From Argyresthia goedartella (Eukaryota; Arthropoda; Insecta; Lepidoptera; Argyresthiidae): a stretch of DNA of 64,000 nt. Positions 53,958-64,000 of this stretch are shown here, piece after piece. The stretch is taken from NCBI GenBank assembly GCA_949825045.1, contig OX463829.1, positions 9,672,001 to 9,736,000 of the forward strand, in the 5' to 3' direction. The translations under genes and the position numbers were made by a program. Position 1 is the first letter of the stretch; every line of letters begins with the position of its first letter. A model generated the notes under the pieces. It was not told the origin of the DNA. It saw only the letters and a program-made list of their open reading frames with translations, and did no database searches.

Positions 53958-55263
53958 CACAATCAGGTCATAAGTTCTGTCACACAATAAAAACTTTTGA
54001 ATTTAGAACGCTGGCCACAAAAATGTTTATTGAATTCGAATTTCGAATTTTTCATGAAAATAAAAATGTGTACTTTTTAGAATTTTCCTCATTTTTAAAT
54101 ATGGAGTGGACACTTAAAGAAGACCGTGTCGCAGTTATTGCGTTGCATCGTTGCGGTTACGCGCCAATTCAGATTTTCGACTAACTGAAAATTTTGAATA
54201 TAACCAAAAGATTCGTTTATCGTACCATAAAACGATACAATGAAGACTCTAGTGTAGATGACAGGTCAAGAAGTGGTCGCCCTCGCTCTGTTAGGAGTCC
54301 AGCAGTGATAAAAGCTGAGAAGGCGCGAATTCAAAGAAATCCCATACGTAAGCAGAAACTGTTGGCCCTTCAGATGGGGTTAAGCAGACCACGGTGTAAA
54401 GGGTGTTAAATGAAGACTTAGGGCTTAGGGCATATCGAAGAAAAACAGGACATCGTTTGGACGCTCGTTTAATGGACCTGAGACTGAAGAGATGCCGCGC
54501 TTTGTTGAAGCGGTACGCGGGAAAAAGCATCGGGAAATTCTTTTTTCGGATGAAAAATTTTCACCCTGGAAGAGAGCTACAACAAACAAAATGATAAGGT
54601 GTACGCACACAGCAGTGAAGAAGCGAGCAACCGTATTCCGCGTGTCAAACGAGGTCATTTTCCATCCTCGCTCATGGTTTGGTTGGGAATCTCTTATTGG
54701 GGCTTAACTGAGGTACATTTTTGTGAGAAAGGCGTAAAAACGAATGCAGCTGTGTATCAAAATACAGTCCTCAAGAACCTTGTGGAACCTGTTTCTCATA
54801 CCATGTTTAATAACAGGCACTGGGTATTCCAACAAGATTCTGCGCCAGCTCATAGAGCGAAAAGCACACAAGACTGGCTGGCGGCGCGTGAAATCGACTT
54901 CATCCGGCACGAAGACTGGCCCTCCTCCAGTCCAGATTTGAGTCCGTTAGATTACAAGATATGGCAACACTTGGAGGATAAGGCCTGCTCAAAGCCTCAT
55001 CCTGATTTGGAGTCACTCAAGGCATCCTTGATTAAGGCAGCCGCCGATATTGACATGGACCTCGTTCGTGCTGCGATAGACGACTGGCCGCGCAGAATAA
55101 AGGCCTGTATTCAAAATCGCGGAGGTAATTTTGAATAAACTTTATTACCATAAGAATCTATGTTTTATTAAGTTCATTTTGCTATATAAATGTTTACATA
55201 AATAATAAACATGTCTAAATTATTTCATATTGCACATGTGACAGAACTTATGACCTGACTATG
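53958..55263 (+). mobile_element. maT-like mariner transposon, copy 2
   Basis: 1306 bp flanked by TA (53956-53957, 55264-55265), with inverted ends CACAATCAGGTCATAAG and CATAGTCAGGTCATAAG. It is nearly identical to 6013-7316 but in the opposite orientation. The shared sequence includes the untranslated regions, so both derive from the same recent lineage. Confidence 0.9.
54101..55138 (+). pseudogene. maT-like transposase, one stop and two frameshifts
   Basis: It starts at ATG 54101 with the same MEWTLKEDR as copy 1. It carries a TAA in place of a Leu codon at about 54182 (after QIFD), a one-base loss near 54388 (LSR before the C-terminal half of the DNA-binding region) and a second one-base loss just after the first catalytic block (ILFSDEK) near 54562. 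From about 54599 the frame is open to the stop at 55138, with the second and third catalytic Asp (FQQDSAPAH, SPLDYKIW) preserved. None of the three lesions is shared with copy 1. Confidence 0.85.
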
Positions 55264-55265
55264 TA

Positions 55266-55961
55266 TATTTATTTGGAAAGTGCAAAACACCTGAACTATA
55301 ATGCATCGCGATTCTGAACCTATGGTAATAAAATTCAAAACCTATAACAGTAGTTGAGCATATATATACGTTTCCAGGTACCAAGGGGTTAGCCCCTTTA
55401 ACTTGATACCCAACAAAGTCATGTTATTTTTTTTAAACACATGACTATGCCCTCTAGAGGGCGCGGCGGCATGTTGTGTTTTGTATGACACCACAATAGA
55501 CTCTCGATCAAGAAAGACGCTTCTAACGATACCTCATTAGTGAAATTCTGCTTAGTAGTTTAGATGTTCTGGGGGAACAAATGAACATACCTGCATACCG
55601 GTCACAGTCATAAGGGTACCTTTGGGTTTGCCGTAAAAATGCCAGTTCGCTTGTGAAAATTTGTTTGTGTGCAGTATATTCAAAAGCACTCGGCTAGAAC
55701 ACAATGTGCGTCATTATTGCCATTATTATGATAATACGAACGTTCGTTAGTATAATGTTGTGATCGATTTAGCATAAGCATTCGTAATGTTGCGAGAATT
55801 AATAAAATTCGAAATAAAATAATAGCTTTTTGTCGCCATCGAGATAGTATAATGTGTCCTAATGATGTGGTCTCAGACTGATTGTATTTGCTCTCATAGA
55901 TCTAACAACAAATAAGAAACTTCGTCACCCAACCTGTTTGTTGACTTCTGTAAGGGCACCA
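55266..55961. other. Non-coding stretch, nothing recognised
   Basis: A short AAGGGGTTAGCCCCTTT palindrome lies near 55383-55399. No gene or family was recognised. Confidence 0.35.
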
Positions 55962-56109
55962 GGAGCTCTATTTTTGAATCACTCGCGTCGTGGCGAGCGC
56001 TCGCCAAGCGCAACGATTGGTTCATATCACTCGACGTTACTAAGCTCCACCAATCGTGTCGCTTGGAAAGCGCTCGCTTCCAAGGCGAATGATTCAAAAA
56101 TTGAGCTCC
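55962..56109. mobile_element. Small MITE with GGAGCTC ends
   Basis: GGAGCTCTATTTTTGAATCA at the left and TGATTCAAAAATTGAGCTCC at the right are inverted. The interior pairs GCGAGCGCTCGCCAAGCG...ACGATTGGT with ACCAATCGTGTCGCTTGG...GCGCTCGC. The unit is 148 bp, essentially one hairpin, and non-coding. Confidence 0.75.
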
Positions 56110-57827
56110 AGAATAGGTAATACCGCGTTATCGAGGGCGCCACTCGCGATTAAGGATAGGGAAATAAGGTACTGAAGCATCAAGTTGGGGAGGCAGTTGC
56201 TGACGTCCGAAGGGAATTATTGGACCCAGAGCCCTTTACGTCCTTCCTGGGTAGGGCTAACGAGGAACAAATCAACACGAAAAAAAACAGGTTCTCAGGA
56301 TAAACCTGTCCAAATACAGTGGAATATATAAAAACACATTAACTTAACACACATAAACACATTAAAAAACACGTTTTGGACGACCCCGTGCTACACCAGC
56401 GCCCCCTAGTGGCGAGTTAAGACGCGATAGCCCTTATTAAGCTGTCACAGCCTAAAGCAAGCTAACTATTCAATCGAATGATGTCTATTCCTAAGTATTT
56501 AAAAGGTCTGATTTGATCAATTTTGTTCAGACTTCACAGCAGGTAGCCTCCTTATTCGCTAACAAATCCACAGAAAAACGTAGGTAAAGAACTTAGTAAG
56601 AAACGGAAATAGCTGGGCCGACCTTATACTAAAATGTAGTAGGTATACAGCACGTATAAGTGTTTTACCTAAACAAAAGGTAAAAAGGTTTTACCTAAAT
56701 GAGCGGGAGTTGTCCGGAATGTCAGGCATAAATTATGGCCACATAAGTTGTAAAATTTTCTCACTACTTAAACGTGATGGAGCAAACAAAACATGAAACA
56801 AAATCATCTTCCACAATGTTGCAGCCATAAAACCATAATTCCCTTGATGTCAATTAGTCACACACGGCATTAATATCATTTCCACGTGTATATTAAATGC
56901 GGGGAAGTGCTGGGTGGTCTTTCAACTCTCACTTATCTGATAGAATATCAGCCAATTCGTATTTGGCGGGAATTTCCCTATACGGGAAGAGTAATAGCCA
57001 TTGCACTAAAGGTTAACCGCCTCAGAATAAAAAAATATATAAGTGGGTCATTTACCGGCCTGTGTTATACTAACGTCTATACAGTTATTATAATTTACAT
57101 TTTACTTAATAAAAATATGGTCTTAGTAATGGATGCTCAATAAATCATCATTTAATGATAGGAGTGTCTTAAACACCCATAAGCAAAGCAACCTGTGTTG
57201 CCTGCCTGCTCTTTTAAAGTTTTAGTGTAACTACCACGGTTTTTCTAGCCGAAATAATGCCTAGCCTTAATTAAATGAAATTGTGTCTGACAGGATACCA
57301 TTTGGAATGGCGCAAACGAATGAAATCCTCTTTTATACCTTTCATTCCGTCCCACAACTCATGTGGGCGAACAGAACAAGAGATGAAAACATCACAAATG
57401 ATCTGTCAATTAGATGCAAAATTAAATGTTTCTTTAACTTTATGCAAATCACCGAATGGTAGATACGCAAGTATTTGCGTCAGCGACACGGTTTTTTTTT
57501 CGCATATTATTTTTTACAGAAACTTGTTTTTTACAATATCAAATTTTTGTGAACTTATCTGGCGTGTGAGCGAAATCGCAATGTGATCAGAATCGTACGA
57601 GCAGAATATGTGTAGGTATTTGTATTCTGCCTGGTAAGCTTTTTTTAATACTACTATAACACATTAAGGTTGCAAACGTGCTTCTGCCTTTCTTTTTAAG
57701 AAAAAAGGGTATTTCATTTGTCAAACTTTTTATTTATCCTAGCGATTGTAGTCATTTATCGGACATATTTCATATAAGTACGATATAACTGCAATTAAAA
57801 ATATCGTGAGGAAATCATCAAATCTCC
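56110..57827. other. Non-coding stretch, nothing recognised
   Basis: No supported gene. Frames at 56886-57143 and 57275-57586 are AT-rich and lack domain features or good splice sites. Confidence 0.35.
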
Positions 57828-57960
57828 ATAGTAGCGGCGATAGGCTCGTACCCTGTCATGCAAAATGCAGTATTAAACTAGGTAAACGTGGGTGAAACTG
57901 TACAACCCCGAATGGGAAAGGCGTGAAGCTAGGTCAATTTCGTTGATTTGTGACCGTAGC
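57828..57960 (+). repeat. Dispersed repeat family T, copy 2
   Basis: TAGTAGCGGCGATAGG, CTAGGTAAACGTGGGTG and CCCCGAATGGGAAAGGCGTGA match 44146-44270. Confidence 0.5.
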
Positions 57961-58030
57961 TGTAGACTTCAAATATAGCAGTGATTCAGATTCAGACTGA
58001 TGAGTGAGTTAGCACACACTCTCACTAATA

Positions 58031-58117
58031 AGACTAAATAGCAGAGCTATGGAGCACAAAGACTAAATAGCAGAGCTATGGAGCACAAAGACTAAATAGC
58101 AGAGCTATGGAGCACAA
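58031..58117 (+). repeat. 29-bp tandem repeat, three copies
   Basis: The unit AGACTAAATAGCAGAGCTAT...CAA (29 bp) starts at 58031, 58060 and 58089; the three copies are identical by eye. A partial fourth start (AGACAT) follows. Identity of all copies implies recent expansion, so the number may vary between individuals. Confidence 0.9.
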
Positions 58118-58319
58118 AGACATGAGCGTTGTTTTGACTTTGCTATTGTTTTGTAAAAATAACTCGCTTTGTGTTTGTTTGTTAACTGCAACATTCACCA
58201 ATTAGTAAACAATTAGTTAATGTCTGTATTATCTATGGAAGTAAGAACAAAAATAAGTATTCTGCATTTGTGTACATGCCGTAACCATATCGTAGAATTG
58301 ACTACATCATAAAAAAATT

Positions 58320-58388
58320 GCCCACTTTTAGCCAGTTCTTCAATGCTAAATTTTTCGTCATAGGGGGCTAGCCCGCAGCTATGCGGCT
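58320..58388. repeat. Dispersed repeat family U, copy 3
   Basis: GCCCACTTTTAGCCAGTT and GGGGGCTAGCCCGCAGCT make this the best match to copy 1 at 1657. Confidence 0.6.
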
Positions 58389-59225
58389 CTAAATATTTGT
58401 GCATCAGTACCTAATCTGTAAATGGCTGGTAGTGAAGTAGATACCATGTTATGTAACACAACCTAATTGTTAGATCCCTGCTAGAATTTGGTATGTCTAC
58501 ACTGCGCCTAGATAAGTCTGGTCAAAGAGCAAATTAGACGTCTGATAGACATATCAAGCAACCCCAAGGAAAATACCCAACTGAGGTTCGAAAATAAACT
58601 TCGCTCTTATGTCCTGAGTTGTAGAGTCCGGTTACGAAGCTTACCAATGGACGGATTTAATCGTTGACATCGATATGCAGCAGACGAGGTCATAGGTTAT
58701 CGTATTGTACGTGTATTGTACAGACAGTGACGTCACAGTAAGTTATATTTAGTGATTTTACAAAATATTTAAACATGTTAAGAAACTTGCTTCATTAGCT
58801 TTTGGCTCTACATTAGCTCCCTACCAACAAAGAATATAGAGGGTCGTACAATCTGGTCTCAACTAACCTAAGTTGTAGGTATTGAAGCACTTTTTTAATC
58901 ACAATCAACCAAAAGATATTGTAAAGATGAAAAGGACAGAAAGGACATTTGACATGACGATATTTCATAGACAAATCCACTACCATTTGCTTCCGCTCTG
59001 AATACCTCTTATTGGAATAACAACATTGCAACAATTCTTTAATTTTATTCTTTGCGTTGTTCTACAACGGAAAGTATTCGCCCCACAACGGAATAAAAAT
59101 AAATAAATAAATATTAGAGGACAATCTTACACAAATCGAACTAGGCCCATATTAAACTTAACAAGGCTGTGTTATGGCTACTACACGACGATATATTTAA
59201 TAGAGTTCAATACTGATGATCATAC
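58389..59225. other. Non-coding stretch, nothing recognised
   Basis: No gene or repeat was recognised. A minus-strand frame at 58813-59034 is short and featureless. Confidence 0.35.
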
Positions 59226-59229
59226 TCAT

Positions 59230-59308
59230 CACACAAATATTTGCCCTTACCGGGATTCGAACCCAGGACCGTCAGCTTTGTACGCTAGGCTAAACCGGTC
59301 ATCGTATG
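59230..59308 (-). mobile_element. SINE family 1, tRNA-like head only
   Basis: On the minus strand GACGGTCCTGGGTTCGAATCC and GGTAAGGGCAAATATTTGTG match the head of the copy at 20224. The A-box region (GGTTTAGCCTAGCG) is weaker. The 3-prime body is not recognisable. Confidence 0.6.
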
Positions 59309-59459
59309 CTTATAAAATGCTTATAAATCATGAATTTAACAGGAAAACAAAGCACGCTAGTCATTCAAATAGACTGCAAATTCAATGAAGTTTTCAGGAA
59401 ATATGTACTTGTATATTTGATTTGTTCCGTTGTCGAAGTATGCTTTCCACAGGGTCCTT

Positions 59460-59503
59460 ACCAAGGCATGCATGAATTAATATGATAACATGCATGCCTT
59501 GGT
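59460..59503. repeat. 15-bp inverted pair (CATGCATGCCTTGGT)
   Basis: ACCAAGGCATGCATG at 59460-59474 and CATGCATGCCTTGGT at 59489-59503 are exact inverted copies with a 14-base spacer. Confidence 0.75.
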
Positions 59504-59516
59504 CAAATCATCGTTA

Positions 59517-60119
59517 TAGACACGAATCGACACAGTATAGATGTCGCAGTTAGTTGGTTAAATCAGACACTCAACTAACACCCTAGACCGTTAATTAAAG
59601 ACCGACGTTCAACCATGTCGCTAAACTTCCGTCAGAAAAGTGAGTGAACGAAACGTTTAACGAGTTGTCTAAACGTTTCTAGGCAACAATACATTTACAA
59701 AATAAATACACTTAAGTACCGATAAAAATATTTTATGTGTACTTAAGTTTATATTTAAGTATTTTTTGTTGTTCTTACATGTTCAAACTAACACGAAAGA
59801 TAAAGGGGGCTTCGCTTCGCTCACCCCCTTTACCCTTCACATAAGCTAACGCAATGTTTTGCCCTGATATAAGCTGAGCAATTCAGTAGTGAAAAGATAC
59901 ACTCTGAAAGTAATCAGCGTGCCGCCGTCTTGTTTTACATTATTTAACCAACACGTCGGCTTTCGGTAAGACAGATTGTTAAAACGTTTTCGACGATGCT
60001 TTATTTAAATCAAAATGCTAGTGACTTGGATAAACGCCGTTCTTTAATTAACGGTCTAGGATGTTAGTTAAGTGTCTAATTTAACCAACCAACTGCGACA
60101 TAGACACGAATCGACAAAG
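59517..60119. mobile_element. MITE with ~75-bp inverted ends and nested repeat C
   Basis: GATGTCGCAGTTAGTTGG...TAGACCGTTAATTAAAGACCG (59540-59610) is mirrored near 60033-60105. Just outside, TAGACACGAATCGACA occurs as a direct repeat at 59517-59532 and 60102-60117. The interior carries a family C block (59735-59865) and another unplaced segment. It is non-coding. Confidence 0.65.
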
Positions 60120-60129
60120 AGTCTAAGGA

Positions 60130-60588
60130 TACAGAATGGCCGAGTCGGCAAAAAGCAAACATAAAATAAGGCCAAAAACTCTGGCAGTGGCCAATTATGG
60201 AATCATAACATGCCTTAGAATTACCTTATTTATCTAAGAAGTATTATAATATGAACATTTTCAATAAAATAAATATAATAAAATAATTGCTAAACATATG
60301 TAGATAAAGAAAGAAAAAGTAATAATATTAATGAAGGAAAAAAAATGGGCCAGATCTCTTCTGCCGTCGCTGGGCAGGGTGCCCAGAAGGCTGGCTACGT
60401 TGCCTCGCTGTATGTAGCTGATTAGTTGATTTATTAATGCAAATATTACAAGTAGCTTTATGGGCAGACGACTACAGCAGTAACATGCACAGCACATATA
60501 TTTGCAAATAATTATGTGACTGACCGAGCCATTAACTTTGTTATTCTATAACTTTTTACGGTCCTCAAAATGTAAAAAACGGTCAACT
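60130..60588. other. Non-coding stretch with a small SINE-head fragment
   Basis: GAATGGCCGAGTCGGCAAAAAG near 60136 matches the start of the SINE family 1 head. CTTCTGCCGTCGCTGGGCAGGGTGCCCAG near 60358 looks like repeat sequence but has no other copy here. Confidence 0.4.
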
Positions 60589-60968
60589 GCGAGTTGAACT
60601 CGCGCCCGAAGGGTTCCGTACTACCATACAATGGTAGGGTTGGTGTGGAGTGAATAGTTTGGACACAACAAATTGTTAATTACAAAGTTATTGGTGCGGC
60701 TACTTTCACACTCCGTGTACGTAACCAGCATTCATAAGTTTGTATGTGGTTAATAGATAAATAAATTATTTTATTCTGTTTTTTAGTATCTGTTGTTATA
60801 GCGGCAACAGAAATATCTGTGATGTGAGAAATATCTTCATCATCTGTGAAAATTTCTTCTGTTTAAGTATCACGGTTCCTGAGATACAACCTGGTGACAG
60901 ACGGACGGACGGACAGCGGAGTCTTAGTAATAGGGTCCCGTTTTACCCTTTGGGTATGGAACCCTAAA
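60589..60968 (-). repeat. GTCY-bearing repeat S, minus-strand copy
   Basis: It runs from GGTCAACTGCGAGTTG through GGGTTGGTGTGGAGTG, CATAAGTTTGTATGTGG and (GGAC)n to GGGTATGGAACCCTAAAAC. A duplicated ATATCTGTGA/AATATCTTCATC patch near 60812-60840 is specific to this copy. Confidence 0.72.
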
Positions 60969-61278
60969 ACGGAACCCTTATAAATCACTCGCGTGTCCGT
61001 CCGTCTGTCGCATCTGTCTTGAAATGTAATGCATAAATACTTATCCTAATAACCGCAACATAATTCAAGCCTAATATGAAAAAAATATTGCCTACAAAAA
61101 ATAGAGGGGGTAAAATGACAAGCGAAAAAAAAGAAACACCGTAATGAGCCATGTAGGGTATTGTTGAAATAGGCTCTTTATAAACTTTTTTTGTTTTTTT
61201 TTTTTGGTTTTGATAACTTCAGAAGTTATTAAAAATACACAATACCCGGAATTGCTTGCGGAAGGAGTTTTGTTTATA

Positions 61279-61418
61279 TGGAAGTAGCCACCCGCACCAA
61301 TAACTTTTAAACAAAATTTTGCTATGTAAAATCCGAACTATTCACTCCACACCATCCCTACCATTGTACGGTGGTACGGAAGCCTTCGTGCACGAGTCCG
61401 ACTCGCACTTGACCGACT
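61279..61418 (+). repeat. GTCY-bearing repeat S, 3-prime third
   Basis: GGAAGTAGCCACCCGCACC, ACTATTCACTCCACACCATC, GTACGGTGGTACGGAAGCC and GACTCGCACTTGACCG are the 3-prime end of family S. The 5-prime part is absent. Confidence 0.65.
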
Positions 61419-62823
61419 CTTATATTTTCCAATTAAACAGCTGGCTTTATTAGATAAGTTTTACATAGTTTTTATGGTCAACCTTAAAAGAAAAAAAGGA
61501 AGCCGAAGTGATCCTATATCACTTCGTCGTTTTCCGTCCGTCCTTCTGTCTCTCTGTCTGTCAATCCCTCTAAGGTCAATAAACCTTTGCTCAGGAACGC
61601 GTCAAGATATCAAGATAAAATTAATATCGATTATTCAGTCTGTAGTTTCTTAAAGTTGTGAAAAAATCAAACTTATAGGTCATTCCAATCAAAACATACC
61701 GCCGTTTATGCCACAATTTTGCTGAATAAGCTTAATATTCGCAAGAGAATTAAAACCTTTAGGAGACTTCTCGTTGACCGATAAAAATGATTTTTGGTAC
61801 GAAACAAGTTCTTAAAGCATATGTAAAGGAAACAATCTGAATAACTGTAAATTAGTTGTTCCTTCACAAAAATGCTTCTTGTGCGGATTCCTCAACTTGC
61901 CCTGGCTGGTTGATATCTAGCTTCTGTATTTTTATTTTCATATATTTACCTTAGCTAATACCTACCGGTTCCCATCATTCTTATCTCTATAAATCATGAC
62001 TTGTTTCACACGTTCACTGCGTTACTGTGTCGATAGACCCAGTACAACCACTTTGTACGGAAACAAAATGTTATATTCTCTCTCTGGTGCGGAGCGCATA
62101 ACTTGGAGGGTTTTCTAGGTCTGAAAGAGATAAATATAGGTTAGATTAAGTGACTACAAGGAGGACTTTAAATAGTAAGTTTTGTTACTTGTAAAAACAT
62201 AAACAAACATTCCATACCAAATATAGAATATTTTACGAATTAAGGAATTTACTTATAAATACTATGGTAGGTGCTCACCTAAATATAAAAGTAGAGATTA
62301 TTAGTTTTCCCATCTTGTACTTCCTTGTACTTCTGTGCTATATACTATTAGATTATTACTTGTTATTGAATGATTGGATCCCCGGGCGAAGCTAGTACAT
62401 AACTAAGAGACTCTTCCACATAACGTACTTGCTTTTATTTCACCCAATATTCTGCAAGATACTTGCACCTAGTAACGCACCGGGGTGACTACAACGAAAC
62501 GGGCGTTTCCACCTCGTAAAGCATGGTCGAAAAGAAAAACGATTTTGAGTCCGCAGCGAGCGTGTTAAACATTATTTCAATCTGTAGCGCAAGTAACGAG
62601 TTCATAAAACTCGAGAACGGTGACTGCTTTCATGTTTAATCTCAAATCAAGATAGTGAACCAACAAACACATGTTGTACCAGTCGACTAAAACATAAAAC
62701 AACTGGTTTGATTGAGCTATTTATAATTTCACCCACTTCACTTTCACTGTAGAGTAGACTCACTTATTCGTGTAAAAAAATCAAAGTTAACAAATAGTAA
62801 ACTTAGGTAAATTACAACAAAAC
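61419..62823. other. Non-coding stretch with a GTCC-type repeat
   Basis: 61501-61640 has AAGTGATCCTATATCACTTCG (a hairpin) followed by a (GTCC/GTCT)n tract and CAGGAACGCGTCAAGATATC, another interspersed repeat without a second copy here. CCCCGGGCGAAGCTAGT at 62381-62397 resembles a Helitron-like terminus. No gene. Confidence 0.45.
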
Positions 62824-63028
62824 CTCCATCGTTGCGGTTGGAGGCTCTGCCTCCTAAGCGAGAGGTCCCGGGTTCGAATACCGGGTGGGAAGGAAAAAAA
62901 ACAAAATCCCCCGGTCTTGGATGTTTATTGTGTCTTGTGTGCGGCGCTGTTTCTCCAAGGTTCCCACGACACATGGTATCCTAGTGTGGGGCCAGTCGTT
63001 ATGTATGTGCCTGTATGTAAATGTTTAC
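62824..63028 (+). mobile_element. tRNA-derived SINE (family 1), full length
   Basis: The head GTTGCGGTTGGAGGC has B box CCGGGTTCGAATACCGGG. The body CCGGTCTTGGATGTTTATTG, TTCCCACGACACATGGTATCC and GTGGGGCCAG follows, then TATGTGCCTGTATGTAAATG. This is the clearest complete copy on the plus strand. Confidence 0.8.
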
Positions 63029-63067
63029 CTAAATTTTATTCCTCTGATCCAGACTGAGACGGTTCGT

Positions 63068-63180
63068 AATTCATATCTCGAGATCGGCGATTAGACCCTG
63101 TCATGTAAAGGTTGTATTACCAGCTAAAAGTACAAATCTGTGCGTCTCCCAGCCCTTGTAGGAAAAGTCGTGAATTTATA
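63068..63180 (+). repeat. Dispersed repeat family T, copy 3
   Basis: GATCGGCGATTAGACCCTGTC, ACCAGCTAAAAGTAC and CAGCCCTTGTAGGAAAAGTCGTGA align loosely with the other T copies. Confidence 0.4.
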
Positions 63181-64000
63181 ATGGTATCATTTATCCTCAT
63201 GTAGACATCATTCCATATTTATATATTCCACATAAATATTTACTCGTTCCACTTTCAATATAGACTTGATTGATTCACGACACATTGTAACAGATGTCAA
63301 GAATCACTTTCTCTGGTATTGCTTTTAATTACGTAGTCACTACTAAAACTGGCAAGGAGAGTGAGTCTAACTGTGGGTTCAGTACAAAGAATGTTAAATA
63401 TAATATAGCGCAGTAATCAAGAAATTTCACACGTCACTCGTACAATTTACTCCGCGATATTAGCCCTTTTCGACTTATTTTCGCCAAAGGTAGTACAATT
63501 AACGTCAATGGATGAATATGTAATCGTCGTATTACTTTTAGTCTTGGCTTCAAAAAATATATTTTCGTCAGAGAGAAATTATCACATTTCGGATATTCGA
63601 AGATAAAGGTCAACCAATAAAATACACGTAAGTGATTACGGAATTAACGTATTTAATAAATAGCAAGCCATATTTTATCAAGGAGCCGACAGAATATAAA
63701 CGCCCATTTCTACAGAGAAAGAACAGGAAAATTGCCATTTGTAAATGGGCTTTAATGTTACTTGGACCGAATTTCATGTTAAAACAAAATTTATTGCAAA
63801 ATGTTGGTAAAAGAGTTTCTTCGGCGTTTCGAGTGCATCGGGTCAGGTTATTGGACTGAATGGTCATTTTACTGATCGGTGATGGGCTTTAAATATTCTT
63901 AAGGAAAAGTAAGTATTGCAATGACCTAAAGAATACACATTTCAGGCAACAAGGTTTACTTTTATATTATATATTCCCGAAATGGTTGTATGTAAGATGA
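63181..64000. other. AT-rich right edge, nothing recognised
   Basis: Short overlapping frames on both strands at 63610-63867 have no domain. No exon of the host gene was recognised before the window ends. Confidence 0.4.

Noticed and set aside
58031..58117. CRISPR-like array
   Set aside because: The units are contiguous tandem repeats without spacers, in a eukaryotic context.

Overview
This window looks like a stretch of insect nuclear genome, most probably from a moth or butterfly. It is AT-rich and almost free of long host reading frames. It is packed with the repeat types usual in Lepidoptera: tRNA-headed SINEs, interspersed repeats carrying (GTCY)n tracts, foldback elements, Tc1/mariner/maT transposons, a hAT derivative, a BEL/Pao LTR retrotransposon and several non-LTR retrotransposons. 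The species assignment is inferred from repeat content only. No bacterial or viral gene, CRISPR array, rRNA or convincing functional tRNA was seen.

Host coding sequence: two plausible protein-coding exons lie on the + strand 32 kb apart (17209-17658 and 49663-50157). Each opens with its own ATG, encodes a Ser/Pro-rich low-complexity peptide with a CxCxxC motif, and ends in AAG followed by a GT donor in phase 0. The simplest reading is that they are alternative first coding exons of one long gene whose shared downstream exons lie beyond the right edge. I could not identify the protein.

Layout: 0-0.4 kb is a decayed RTE-like reverse transcriptase. 0.9-5.9 kb holds MITE-like palindromes and SINEs. 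6.0-7.3 kb is a maT-like mariner transposon with one stop codon. 9.1-9.4 kb is a TA-flanked MITE. 10.2-11.8 kb is an intact Tc1-like transposon with long inverted repeats. 12.6-13.2 and 17.7-18.3 kb are two copies of a foldback element. 15-22 kb is a nest of repeats around the first host exon. 24.6-25.3 kb is a truncated non-LTR element. 25.5-26.9 kb is a decayed Tc1. 27.4-38.7 kb is one BEL/Pao insertion (LTRs differ by only about 5 of 560 bases, TAAT duplication) with a nearly full-length non-LTR retrotransposon inside it. 40.9-42.0 kb holds large palindromes. 45.4-46.2 kb is a SINE with a hAT derivative in its tail. 48-50 kb holds a GTCY repeat and the second host exon. 52.3-53.4 kb is a decayed IS630-like transposase. 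54.0-55.3 kb is the second maT-like copy, in the opposite orientation to the first. 55.9-64 kb holds more MITEs, SINEs and decayed repeats.

The dominant story is nesting: SINE inside a small repeat, a repeat pair inside another repeat, hAT in a SINE tail, a MITE in a SINE tail, and a LINE inside an LTR element. This gives a usable relative chronology. Only the Tc1-like element at 10.2 kb has an undamaged transposase frame.
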